Shown: positions 35,893 to 47,029, counted from the first letter of the stretch. The stretch: 64,000 nucleotides of DNA from Paratinospora sagittata (GCA_035771175.1 CM069612.1:28158150-28222149), one strand, 5' to 3'. Notes: a model not told the origin generated them from the sequence alone. Program-made: numbers and translations.

Positions 35893-37806
35893 CGTCCGGA
35901 ATGGTCGAAAATGGTGGAAACGATATTGACTTTGCTGAAATCAGACTGATGAATAGTATCGGGCCGGATAAAATAGTATCGGGCCGGATAAAATAATATC
36001 GGGCCAGATAAATAGTATCGGGCCGGATAAACAGTATCGGATGTGATAAACAGTATCGGGGTGAAAAGCGGGCTGGGCCGAATGAACAGTGTCGGACTGG
36101 GTTGGCTGGACTGGGTCAGGATTGTGGTCGGATCCGGGTCAGAACTTGGATCCGGATCTGATGAACAGCACCGCGATGAACAGGTCGGCGAACGCTGTAC
36201 AAGGATCAAACTTTGATCGGCTCCTGGGAACACGTTTCTTGTTCGTTTTTCTCGCGGTGGATTGCAGTGCCAAACTTGACTCTCGTCTACTTGCCTAAGA
36301 TACAATGCTCATAGAAGTCAAGTATCCCGATTTTTGCACCTTTTAGAGAACCGTGCTTTATCAAGGTTTGAAGAGCTTTCTCTCCAACATATCCGAGTCG
36401 CATGTGCCAAAGTCGGGAAGTGTCCGATGAAACATCATTAGAACTGGGCAAGTTGATACACTTCCGATTACTGTGTGTCCGTCAAGGAAATAGAGATTTC
36501 CTTTCTGAGTACCCTTCATGGCCAAGAGTGCTCCACGTACAACCTTCATAACTCCACCTTCAATGGTTACCTTGTAACCGCTGGAATCAAGGACTCCTAG
36601 TGAAATTGGATTTTTCTTCAGATTTGGGACATATCTGACTTCCGTGAGCCGTCTAGTTGTACCGTCATGCATCTTAAGTCGTATAGTTCCAATACCCTTT
36701 GTTTGGCAGGTATTGTTGTTGCCCATGAGCACGACTCCTCCATCGAACTCATCCAATTTGGAAAACCAATGTCGATGCGGACACATATGATAGGAACATC
36801 CGAAATCTAATATCCATATATTAGACTGATTGTCTATAGATGTAACTGAGAATGCACTTGTCCTGTACTTGTCCTCCAGTTTCTTCCAGAGACTTGTTGC
36901 CATAGTCTCTTCCATGACAAAGTACTTCTGATATTTTGCCAAACAAAGTCTGATTGTTGCACAAACTTAACGATTTACGTAATTCCAATCATCATCGGAC
37001 ATATCCTTGGGCTTGGTTTCCAAGGCGATATGTGATCCTTCCTGGAATAATAGATCTTGAACTTCGCACTGCCACATGCTAAAGTTGTTGGTGCCGTTGA
37101 ATTTCTCCACCTCGAACTTTGCGTTGGACATCGAACATCTTTGCCAAGGCTTGCTTGCGCTTGGGATTTCCTCCGCCATTAAGACCGAATATGTGTATGA
37201 CGCCGAAAAGTGCTTGAAAAATGATAGACAACTCCAACTAAGTTATATCAATAACTTAGGAGCATAATCTACAGAAGCTGATTGCACAGTTGCTTCTGGA
37301 ATGGTCGAAAATGGTGGGAATGAGATTGACTTTGCTGAAATCAGACTGATGAATAGTATCAGGCCGGATAAAATAGTATCGAGCCGGATAAACAGTATCG
37401 GGCCGGATAAACAGTATCGGGTCGGATAAACGGTATCGGGCTGAAAAGCAGGTTGGGCTGGATGAACAGTGTCGGACTGGGTTGGCTGGACCGGGTCAGG
37501 GTTGTGGTCGGATCCGGGTCAGAACTTGGATCCGGATCTGATGAATAGGGTCGGGGATGAACAATGTCGGGATGAACAGAGTCGGACAAAAAAAAATTGC
37601 AAAATACAGAGATCAAACTTTGATCGGCTCCTAGGAACTCGTTTCTTGTCCGTTTTTCTCGCTGTTTGTTGCGTTGGACTCTTGAAAACAAGAGCTACCT
37701 CCACGGGTGATCAGAAAACAGTTCCGATCACTGTACAGAATCTCAAAATTTCGACGCCGTCTCGAAAAATTCGACAGAGGGTCCGTTTTTCTTCTAAAGC
37801 TTAACC
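35893..37806 (-). pseudogene. copia leader, gag and integrase fragments (minus copy)
   Basis: On the minus strand, leader sequence (37806-37200 with the CCGATACTGTT repeats) leads to gag (37179-36967, SKPWQRCSMSNAKFEVEKFNG). This is followed by a fused protease/pre-integrase frame (36942-36361: DFGCSYHMCPHRH, DEFDGGVVLMGNNN, VRYVPNLKKNPISLG). Integrase is cut after the zinc region near 36249 and joined to a second stretch of leader (36247-35893). The protease DSG motif reads DFG. The piece is thus a deleted, rejoined copy. Confidence 0.78.
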
Positions 37807-37824
37807 TTGTCTCTGATACCAATT

Positions 37825-38156
37825 TGTTATGCGAAATCGTGGTAAAGCATGAAAGAAAAAATAAGACAACAAATTTAACGTGATTCAGCAAATTGCCTTC
37901 GTCTACGGAAGGCAGCACTCTTGTATTACTTCACCCTTAGGTGGATCTTACAGATTAGATCTCTTGAATTAGATCACTCAGAATAGATCTCAGGAATATT
38001 AATTTCAAGAATGAAGTAAGGCCCTATTTATAGGAATATTTAAGGGTATTTTCGTAATTAAAATAATATATTTTAATATACTTTTATCAAACAACTCGGC
38101 GCAGCCGAGTTGGTAGAGTTAGTGGTCGCCCTCGTGGGTGGCCACCAACCCTTCTC
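37825..38156 (-). repeat. LTR of the rearranged copia, with a 9-bp perfect hairpin
   Basis: 332 bp on the minus strand, ending CGCATAACA next to the primer site. At 38092-38112 the sequence is CAACTCGGC, GCA, GCCGAGTTG, a perfect 9-bp stem with a 3-base loop. A TATAAATAG box lies at about 38030 (complement). The start of the LTR is less certain than its end. Confidence 0.75.
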
Positions 38157-38879
38157 TTTGTTTTCAAAAGGGGTGAACCCCACAGTTGTATCAAGGACAA
38201 CGGGACAATGATTTGAAACCACCCAGGGCAGAGCCTCTTGCCTAGACGAGGAGAACAAGTTATCCCACCCCACAAAGAAAAGGAACTGATCCAGACGGCA
38301 ACAAATTAGGTTCTCCCAAAAATTTGACCAAGTGACTTCGGCCCTAAGAAGAAGAGGATTAATCAACTGCAACTCGCTAATGGTAGCATCAAACATCTGC
38401 ATGCTTGTAGTGAGCCTGAGACTATTAATCTTTTCCCCCACATTTCTAACTGTATTAAAAGCACCACCAATACAACAATTATCAATGCAAAAAACACTAC
38501 GGCTTGCCAATTCAGTCCAAAAACGCTCTCTTTCTGAATGTATTGAAGAACCATAGACGCTTGAAAGCCACCAACAAACCTTGCCAACACTCTGAATCTT
38601 AACAGAGACTGAAAAATCACCAATAAGACTTTGCATCACCTCAACTAATCGAGAATCTCAAATAATAGCCACTCCTCCAGTAAAACCACACGCTAAAAGC
38701 ACAACCCAACTTTCGAACCTTGAACCCCAAAGTTAACGAACAACCCCACGGTCAAGAAAGCCCTTTTTTATTTCTTGTAGAATGACAATATCAGGTTTTG
38801 CTGCCCCCAGAACTCACTTAATGAGGCATCTCTTCTTGCTCAAACCACATCCTAGAATATTCCATGAGAGGATCTTCAT
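38157..38879 (-). pseudogene. LINE ORF2 N-terminus, APE-type endonuclease
   Basis: Minus strand, from ATG at 38879: KILSWNILGCGLSKKR, then IVILQEIKKG, GGVAIIWDS, WWLSSVYGSS, then SVFCIDNCCIGGAFNTVRN, LDQFLFFVGWDNLF and VSNHCPVVLD. These are the endonuclease landmarks of plant L1 elements. In-frame stops (after CLIK and VVR) disable it. It is separated from the RT by the rearranged copia, whose right end is about 38156. Confidence 0.85.
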
Positions 38880-38965
38880 CGATAAACCCTGAATCTCCTT
38901 CCCAGAGGCAAACATCTGGTCTGTTTTTTTTTTCTCCTACATTCCACTTTCTCTAAAATAGGTCC

Positions 38966-40591
38966 CTACCTTAAGCATGCCATAGTTTTCTTTTTAGAAG
39001 ATTTCTTTGATCTCTTGCTAAAATGTGCGAGAGGCTCTAGCGAGCCAATTGGGCCATCATGATTAAAAGAAAAATCGCATCCACTGCTGCACTTTGCAGC
39101 ACACTTTGAACGTTTTGAACTCTCGCCACCACACATTTCCTTTCTTAATTTCACTTTCCCCCTAGCCGGTACATCAAGCTTGGGCACAATCCCATTACTA
39201 GTAGACAAATGGGCATTTTGAGAACTAGGAGAAGCAGAGGGAAAAATATATGGACAACAGACATGATTAATATTAGAAGACACGTGATCAGATAAAATAA
39301 CAGTAGCATTAGAATTTAAAGAAAGCTCATCACCACCAACCAAAAGGGAGTGTTTGGTACGTACCTGGGCTTCATGAGAAACATCACATAATGATCATTG
39401 TCCACAAAAAGATTCTTACCAAAGAGTGTTTCGTGGTCCTCGTTCCCATCGAAGCCTTCGTCCACATCGCGATCATTCTTAGAACTGCTTCCGGAAAGAC
39501 AATTGTCCCACAAAACTTTCTTGCTAATCCAAGGGTAACTCCCAACTTCGCCACCAACGACTTCAATAGCACGCATCCTCCTTTCCTTGCGCAAACTTCT
39601 TTTGGATTTAGCCCTTCCATTAACAATCGCTAACTGGCCTGCCCTCGTACCATGGGAATCGTCACTCTGGAGGACCCCCAACTCACCTCGATTAGCCGCG
39701 GCAAATTCTTCTTGAGCTCTTTATTAAGAGCACACAATTTCGCCCTTCTTGAATTTAGACAACTGTGAAAAAAGGGAAAAACCCCTGATGCAATGTTTGT
39801 CCACTATTTGGTTGTCATTATCACTTCCTTCCAGCTCCGGATGGTTCACATCTGTTGGCGTTAGAGCAGCCCTTGAGGAGAACATCGTTTCAAAAACATG
39901 AGAAAACGATTATCCCGGTAATAGCTTTTCAGGAACAACATGTGGTTGCCCTAGAATTTCGATAGCATCAACAGCACAGGCTTTTTACACAGAATCACCA
40001 CAGCTGAAGCCAGAACCGGCTTTTGGGCCTTCAATAGATGGGCCCATCTTTGATTCTGGACTAGCTGGCCCGATTGCTGACGGCCCAGCCTATCCCCTCA
40101 CGTCCATAAGAACCGATCCATCACCATATAGGCGCTCGCCGAAATCAACACAAGCCTCCAAGGAAAAGTTGTTTCCCTCATTCTGATTGGAACGTTCTAA
40201 AGCAGTGACTTTATCAGAGACGTGGGCGCTTTGTCGACTAACTATTGGCTCCGTACGAACGGACTCTGCATAGCCTCCCGCCACGTCTTGGTCTGCTGCA
40301 CCTCAAAATGCTCTTTGACGACCGTTGATTTTCCTCGAGTATTGTGTGTAGCATGGTTTGGGAAATTGTTGGAGGAAGCTCCTAGTATGCCAACGTATAG
40401 CTTATCCATGTCGGAAATGGTGGAATTCCGGCGATCATCCAATTTGAAAGCTTTCACAATGATGTTCAAATCGTCCACGCACATCAGCAGCGACTTCGGC
40501 ACGAAACCTTTCGGGTCTCTGACCACTTTCAACTTAAAAAAACAGAGGAATGAAAGGTTCAAGGTGTCATCGGACACTTCGAGTAACCCAT
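38966..40591 (-). pseudogene. LINE ORF1, C-terminal portion
   Basis: Minus strand. 40577-40242 reads SDDTLNLSFLCFFKLKVVRDPKGFVPKSL, the end of a DUF4283-like RNA-binding domain. It is followed by poorly conserved linker regions (40284-40090, 39681-39316) and a basic C-terminal stretch (39343-38966, KLRKEMCGGESSKRSKCAAKC). Frame changes occur between these pieces. ORF1 of plant L1s binds its own RNA. The segment 39550-39872 is copied into the neighbouring copia LTR. Confidence 0.75.
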
Positions 40592-40596
40592 CGCAG

Positions 40597-41282
40597 TATT
40601 GAGGTCCACCTCTTTGGGCGAAGAAAAAAAATAAAGTTAGTGGCCACCAACGGCTTCAATAGCACGCATCCTCCTTTCCTTGCGCAAACTTCTTTTGGAT
40701 TTAGCCCTTCCATTAACAATCGTTAACTGGCCCGCCCTCGTACCATGGGAATCGTCACTCTGGAGGACCCTCAACTCACCTCGATTAGCCGCGGCAAATT
40801 CTTCTTGAGCTCTTTATTGAGAGCACACAATTTCGCCCTTCTTGAATTTAGACAACTGTGAAAAAAGGGAAAAACCCCTGATGCGAGGTTTGTCCACTAT
40901 TTGGTTGTCATTATCACTTTCTTTCAGCTCCGGAAGGTTCACATCTGATGGCGTTAGAGCAGCCCGGCCAACAACTCGGTCAGCAACGAGAGCCCGAATT
41001 GTTTGAAAAATAGTTATATAAATATATATATTTAAATTACGAAAATATTCCTTAATACTCCTATAAATAAAGCCTTACTTTGATCTTGAAAATTATTAGA
41101 GAGATCTATTCTGAGAGATCTAATTCTAAGAGATCAAATCTGAGAGATCCACCTAAGGGTGAAGTTTGTAATCCCTGTGAATACAAGTTTGCTGCCTTCC
41201 ATTAACGTAGGCAATTTGTCGAACCACGTTAAATATTGTTATCTTATTTTTCTTTCATACTTTACCACGATTTCACAAAACA
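40597..41282 (+). repeat. 5' LTR with a LINE-derived patch (40644-40965)
   Basis: Outside the patch it is collinear with the 3' LTR, from TATTGAGGTCCACCTC to CACAAAACA. Between GTGGCCACC and GGCCAACAACTCGG the 3' LTR has about 10 bp, while here about 320 bp of LINE ORF1 sequence is present, in the same orientation as 39550-39872. A TATAAATAA box lies near 41061. Confidence 0.88.
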
Positions 41283-41285
41283 AAT

Positions 41286-41297
41286 TGGTATCAGAGA
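41286..41297 (+). other. Primer-binding site (initiator Met tRNA)
   Basis: TGGTATCAGAGA, three bases after the 5' LTR, is the standard copia primer site. Confidence 0.88.
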
Positions 41298-41939
41298 CTA
41301 TGTGAAACTTTGGAAGAAAATGGACCCTCTGTCGAATTTTCGAGATTTCGTCAAAATTTTAGATTCCGTAACAATAATCGGAACTGTTTTATGATCACCC
41401 GTGGAGGTAGCTCTCGTTTCCAGGAGTTCAACGCAATAAACGGCGAGAAAAACGGACAAGAAATGAGTTCCTAAGAGCCGATCAAAGTTTGATCTCTCTA
41501 CTCTTCAAATTTTTTTTTTGCAGAAACGCAGCAGCTGGCATAGGGAAGAAGAAGGATCTGATCTGGATCCAAGTTCTGACCCAGATCCGACCCAAGGATC
41601 CGATTCTGCCCGATATTGTTCATCCGGTCTAGCCCGCTCCGACCCTATATTGTTCATCCCGGCCCAGCCCGTTTCGGCCCGATACTGTTCATCTCGGTCC
41701 AGCCAATTTCGGCCCGCAGTTAACCGAATCAATTTTTCGATTAACCAACCATATCCGGCTCATTTTTCGTCTTTTTTCAGCAAAGTCAGACACGTTTCCA
41801 CCATTTTCGACTGTTTGGGACGCAACCGTGCAATCAGTTTCTGCAGATTAAGCTCCTAAGTCATTGATATAGCTTAGTTGGAGTCATTTATCATTTTTCA
41901 AGCACTTTTCGGCGTCATACATATCTTCGGTCTTAATAG

Positions 41940-42860
41940 CAGATGAAATCCCAAAAGATACTGCAACCACAAGCAGACCTTGGCAAAGAAGTTCGATGTC
42001 CAATGCAAAGTTCGAGGTGGAGAAATTCAACGGCACCAACAACTTTAACATGTGGCAATGAGAAGTTCAAGATCTATTATTCCGAGAAGGATCACATATC
42101 GCCTTGGAAACCAAGCCCAAGGATATGTCCGATGATGATTGAAATTTTGTAAATCGTCAAGCTTGTGGAACAATCAGACTCTGTTTGGCAAAAGATCAGA
42201 AGTACTTTGTCATTAAAGAGACTATGACAACAAGTCTCTGAAAGAAACTGGAGGACAAGTACTTGACGAAAAGCGTCGAGAACCGACTCTACCTGAAGAA
42301 GAAGCTCTTTCGTTTTTAGTACAAGAAAGGTACTCCTATGATTGAGCATCTTGATAATTTCAACGAGATTTCGCTGATCTACAGAATCTTGATGTTGAAA
42401 TTAGTGATGAGGATAAGACACTATTGTTGTTAAACTCTTTGCCTAAAGTTATGAACATTTAACAACTTTGTTATATGGTAAAGATTATATTAAATTCAGT
42501 GAAGTTTCAAATGTTTTGGTGACAAACGAGTATCGAAGAAAGGACCAGCTCGATAACAAGGAAGCATCACCAGAAGCCTTGACGGTATCCAGAGGCAGGA
42601 CTAACAACAAATTTGATAGATCTAGTGGGCGAGGCCGATCTCGCTCAAAGTCAAAAGGACCTTCATCACCTCAACGTCTTGCAAATGATGAACGTGCATA
42701 TTGTCACCAAAAGGGGCACTGGAAGAAAGATTGTCCAAATAAGGACAAGGCAGATGCAAATGTGGCACAAAAGGCTGAAGAAGACTCTGCATTCTCAGTT
42801 TCATCTATAGACAATCAGTCTGATAGATGAATATTAGATTTCGGATGTTCCTATCATATG
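41940..42860 (+). pseudogene. copia gag and protease start
   Basis: Gag begins near 41990 (MSNAKFEVEKFNGTNNFN) with stops near 42060 and 42140. An open part (42468-42830) has a basic region (SSGRGRSRSKSKG) and a zinc knuckle, CHQKGHWKKDC. That knuckle lacks the first of the two closely spaced cysteines of CX2CX4HX4C. The protease motif reads LDFGCSYHM after a TGA at about 42828, so the DSG Ser is changed to Phe. Interrupted at 42861. Confidence 0.82.
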
Positions 42861-43021
42861 TGTCACACCCTGGGTTGCACAACGTGCCCCCTACCCAGGT
42901 GCGGGCGCACCCCCTAGGGGCGAACGCCTAGCCATAGTACCACATAATATTGTCCCATCAGCCAGCTGCCGACCCACACGGGCGCCACTCAAAACTGATC
43001 ATTTGTCTCTACTATTCACCT

Positions 43022-43165
43022 CCCCCAGAATCGAACTCGAGACCTCCCTTAAGGAGTCTCATTTCGCATTTTGAGTAACCACTGAGTCAATGGTTCAGTG
43101 GGTACTGCGGTTGCGACGGAGGACTCCTCGAGGGGGAGGTCCGGTGTTCGAACCGTGGGGAGGCC
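43022..43165. other. Head-to-head tRNA-like (pol III type 2 promoter) sequences, copy 1
   Basis: On the plus strand TGGTTCAGTGG (43091 on) resembles an A box, and GTGTTCGAACC (about 43143 on) is a near-perfect B box. On the minus strand GAGTTCGATTC (about 43031-43041) is another B box, read away from the same centre. The centre is palindromic: CCACTGA then TCAGTGG. Both tRNA-like heads start here and point outward. A second pair occurs at 43622-43765. They look like SINE heads rather than working tRNA genes, since no full cloverleaf is evident. Confidence 0.55.
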
Positions 43166-43621
43166 CCGCACTGTGCTATGCACTGTTGTGGACAAATGGT
43201 GGTTGCGATCCGTGCGCTGGGTGGCCAGGAGACAATATGGTGTGGTACAGTGAGGGGTAATCCTGGTACAGTGAGGGGTAATCCTTTTGTATTCCATGAG
43301 GCCTTTTTGTCACACCCTGGGTTGCACAGCGTGCCCCCTACCCAGGTGCGGGCGCACCCCCTCGGGGCGAACGCCTAGCTATTATGGATCCATAATATTG
43401 TCCTATCGCCATGTAGCAACCCAACCTTATAAGGCCTTTTTGTCACACCCTGCGTTACACAGCGTGTCCCCTACCCAGGTGCGGGTGCACCCCTTCGGGG
43501 CGAACGCCTAGCCATTATGGATCCATAATATTGTCCTATCGCCATGTAGCAACCCAACTGCAGCTGGTCTACATCGAAACAATTATTTGTCCCTACTATT
43601 CACTCATGAATAGTAAAAGGC

Positions 43622-43765
43622 CTCCCCCAGAATCGAACTCGAGACCTCCCTTAAGGAGTCTAATTTCGCATTCTGAGTAACCACTGAGCCAATGGTTCAG
43701 TGGCTACTGCGGTTGCGACGGAGGACTCCTCGAGGGGGAGGTCCGGTGTTCGAACCGTGGGGAGG
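43622..43765. other. Head-to-head tRNA-like sequences, copy 2
   Basis: Second copy of the structure at 43022-43165, with the same B boxes on opposite strands and the central CCACTGA...TCAGTGG palindrome. The two copies differ at only a few bases. Confidence 0.55.
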
Positions 43766-44039
43766 CCCCGCACTATGCTATGCACTGTTGTGGACAAAGG
43801 GTGGTTGCGATCCGTGCACCGAGTGGCCATGAGACAATATTGTGTGGTACAGTGAGGGGTAATCCTTCTGTATTCCATGAGGCCTTTTTGTCACACCTTA
43901 CTAGGGCCCTGTTGGGTATCACAAATTCGGCTAAATCTGACAATATTATGGATCCATAATGGCTTAGGCGTTTGCCCCGAGGGGGTGCGCCCACACCTGG
44001 GTAGGGGGCACGTTGTGCAACCCAGGGTATGACAATATG

Positions 44040-45430
44040 TATCCGAATTGACATTGGTTCTCAAAATTGGATGAGTTCGATGGAGGAGTCGTGCTCATGG
44101 GCAACGACAATACCTGCCAAACAAAGGATATTAGAACTATACGCCTTAAGATGCATGACGGTACAACAAGACGGCTCATAGAAGTCAGATATGTCCTATA
44201 CCTAAAGAAAAATCTGATCTCACTGGCAGTCCTTGATTCCAGCGGTTACAAGGTAACCATTGAAGGTGGAGTCCTGAAGGTTGTACGTGGAGCATTCTTG
44301 GCCATGAAGGGTACTCAGAAAGGAAATCTCTATTTCCTTGACGGACACACAGTAATCGAAAGTGTATCAGCTTGCACCCGTTCTAATGATGTTTCATCGA
44401 ACACTTCCTGACTTTGGAACATGCGGCTCGGACATGTTGGAGAGAAGGCTCTTCAAACCTTGATAAAGCAAGGTTTTCTGAAATGTGCAAAAGCCGGGAA
44501 ACTTGACTTCTGCGAGCAATGTATCTTAGGCAAGCAGACGTGAGTCAAGTTTTGAACTGCAATCCACCGCACAAAAGGAACATTGGATTATGTTCATACC
44601 GACGTTTGGGGACCCTCTCAAAATGCTTCATTGGGAGGTAAATGTTGGTTTGTTACTTTCATTGATGATTTCTCACGCTATGTTTGGGTTTATACCATGA
44701 AGCATAAAGATGAAGTGCTAGATATATTTCTTATATGAAAGAAAATGGTAGAAACCCAAACTGGAAGGAAGATTAAGAGGCTCAGATTTGATAATGGAGG
44801 AGAATACAAGTCAGACCCATTTCAAAAAATTTGTGAGAATGAAGAGATAGTCAGACATTTCACAGTACCAGGCACGCCACAACAAAACGATGTTGCTGAA
44901 CGCATGAATCGTACTTTGGTAGATAAAGTTCGCTGCATGTTATCTCATTCTGAACTGAGCAAGGCATTTTGGGCTGAAGCTTTGTTATATGCCTCTCATA
45001 TCATCAATAGACTTCCTGCAACAGCACTTGATGGCAAAACTCCCAAGGAGGTATGGTCTGGACAACCCGTTTCAGATTATGATTCTCAGCGCATTTTTTG
45101 ATGCACTGCATATTTCCATGTGAAGCAATCCAAACTGGATCCTAGGTCTAAGAAAGCAATTTTCATGGGCTTTAGTGAAGGAATTAAGGCTTTACGACTA
45201 TGGAACCCTGAGTCAAAGAAGATTGTACTAAGTCGAGATGTAACTTTTGATGAATCTGTGATGTCAAAGCATACAATTTCTGATAAAGAAAATCGAGATC
45301 AAGATTTGCATCAGGAGGTGGAGTTGGATATTCCAGTAACTCCTGGCAAGTCAGCAGAGATATCCAACCATCTTGAAGAAGACGATGAGGAAATCTCAGT
45401 TGAGGTGGAGGCTCAAGGACCAGACATCAG
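44040..45430 (+). pseudogene. copia pre-integrase and integrase
   Basis: DEFDGGVVLMGNDNTC and KKNLISLAVLDSSG start it. TGA breaks the GAG-pre-integrase block just before LWNMRLGHVG near 44410, and TGA lies inside the zinc region near 44541. The core reads DVWGPSQNASLGG, FIDDFSRY, FDNGGEYKSD and QQNDVAERMNRTL. TGA also falls just after SQRIF near 45100 by frameshift. The C-terminal part (45120-45443) has FMGFSEGIKALRLWNPES. Non-functional. Confidence 0.85.
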
Positions 45431-45539
45431 TCAACAACCATAATCAATTGCCACCAGTCGACCAAGAAGAGAAATCCGCAAACCTGCTCGGTACACTGAC
45501 ATGGTTGCATATGCATTTCCAGTCACCGGAGATGATATT

Positions 45540-46927
45540 CCATACAATTACAAAGATGTTAGTAAGAGTATCCGATAAAAAGCTAGACTGGTAGCAAAAG
45601 GCTACGCTCAGAGGGAAGGAATTGACTACAATGAGGTATTCTCACATGTTGTTAAGCATTCGTCAATTCGAATATTATTGGGTTTTGTTGCACAGTTTGA
45701 TCTCGAGTTAGCCCAACTCGATGTCAAAACTGCTTTTCTGCAGGGTAATTTGGAAGATGAGATATATATGTCTCAACCAGATGAATTCAAAGTACCAGGA
45801 AGAGGGAATTGGGCTTGCAAGTTGAGCAAGTCATTGTATGGCCTGAAGCAGTCACCGAGACAATGGTACAAGCGATTTGGCAGCTTCATCCAAGGGCAGA
45901 AATATACCCGAAGTTAGTTTGAACATTGTGTCTACTATCGCAAACTTCAAGATGGTACATTTATCTACTTGTTTTTATATGTAGATGATATGTTAATCAC
46001 AACTAAAAGCAAGGTGGAGATCAACAAGCTGAAGGCTCAATTGAGCTCAGAATTTGAAATGAAGGATCTTGGAGAGGCTAGAAAAATTCTCGGGATGGAG
46101 ATAACTCGAGACAGGGCCAAATGCACAATCTGTTTGACTTAGACTCAGTATTTGAAGAAAGTTCTTCAAACTTTTGGCCTTGGCAATGACACAAAACCTG
46201 TAAGCACACCATTGGCACCACATTTTAAGCTAAGTACATCAATGTCACCAAATTCTGAGGATCACAAGAAGCAAATAGAGTTGGTGCCTTGATGCATGTT
46301 ATGGTGTGTACCAGACCTGACATTTCACATGCTGTAAGTATGGTAAGTCGTTACATGCCCAACCCCAGTAAAGGCCACTGGCAAGTAGTGAAGTGGATTC
46401 TACAGTATATTCATGGTACTGTGGATATTGGTTTAAAGTTCGAGAAAGAGAAGAAAAGTTGTAAGCATCTAGTCAAATATGTAGATTCCGACTATGCTGG
46501 AGATCTTGACAAGCGCAGATCTACTATTGGTTATGTTTTCATTATGGCAGGAGGACCAGTGAGTTGGAGATCAACACTACAGTCAACAATTACTTTGTCT
46601 ACTACAGAGGCAGAGTACATGGCAGTAACAGTAGCTTTCAAGGAAGCAATCTGGCTTTATGGATTGACTAAAGACTTGAGAATTGTGCAGAAGAATGTTG
46701 AAGTTTTCTGCGACAGCCAGGGTGTCATTTGTTTGGCAAAGAACCAAGTTCATCACAGTCGAACGAAGCATATTGATGTTCGTTTTCATTTTGTTCGAGA
46801 AATAGTAGAAGAAGGGAATATTCTTCTGCAAAAGATCAAGACTGCAGATAACCCCGCATATATGCTTACAAAGGTGGTTACAGGGATCAAGTTCCAACAT
46901 TGTTTGGACTTGATCAACATCTCATGA
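45540..46927 (+). pseudogene. copia reverse transcriptase and RNase H
   Basis: RT pieces: RLVAKGYAQREGIDYNEVF near 45587, AQLDVKTAFLQGNLEDEIYM (about 45712), SLYGLKQSPRQWYKRF, catalytic YVDDMLITT near 45980, DLGEARKILGMEI. Stops at about 45915 and 46140, and a frameshift near 46275. RNase H (46289-46927, 212 aa, open): YVDSDYAGDLDKRRSTIGYVF, TTEAEYMAV, VFCDSQGVICLAKN, HIDVRFHFVREIV, TGA after DLINIS. The visible YVDD is intact but the polyprotein is broken. Confidence 0.88.
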
Positions 46928-47029
46928 GCTCGGAGTGCCTAAGGGCACTAATGGAGGCAGCAGCAATTTTTTTAAGGAAGCTTGTTATCTGTAGAGAGAT
47001 TGCAGGTGTGGAGGAGTCTTATTCCACAT

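Larger units (their letters stand above)
30722..38156 (-). mobile_element. Rearranged, partly inverted Ty1/copia element inside the LINE ORF2
   Basis: The outer ends fit a minus-strand copia. The right end is a 5' LTR (37825-38156) followed by the primer site (complement of TGGTATCAGAGA, 37810-37821). The left end is only the last 27 bp of an LTR (30722-30748). Between them, 30749-35892 runs in the opposite (plus) direction: leader, gag, integrase, RT start and a partial LTR. Next 35893-36247 is leader again on the minus strand, and 36248-37820 is integrase, gag and leader on the minus strand. So leader and gag are present as an inverted pair. Flanking GTTGT and TTTGT may be the target duplication (4/5). 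A solo LTR sits at 32698-35426. Coding capacity is lost. Confidence 0.75.
42861..44034. mobile_element. Composite repeat element with long inverted ends in copia protease
   Basis: It starts TGTCACACCCTGGGTTGCAC and ends with the near-complement (GTGCAACCCAGGGTATGACA). The inverted ends extend about 80 bp. It is flanked by ATATG at 42856-42860 and 44035-44039. Inside are three direct copies of the TGTCACACC unit (starting 42861, 43308, 43441), the first and third long (about 450 bp), the second short (about 130 bp). All three follow or precede the same GGCCTTTTTG junction. The long copies each contain two divergent tRNA-like promoter regions. A sequence palindrome ATTATGGATCCATAAT occurs in copies 2 and 3 and near 43950. 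No protein-coding gene. The superfamily is not clear. Confidence 0.7.

Noticed and set aside
43090..43165. Possible functional tRNA gene
   Set aside because: A- and B-box motifs are present, but a complete cloverleaf with acceptor stem and anticodon is not evident and the site is within a repeat element.
43049..43511. Several small open frames (43049-43297 minus, 43178-43378 plus, 43287-43511 plus)
   Set aside because: They arise from the repeated GC-rich units of the composite element and encode no recognised protein.
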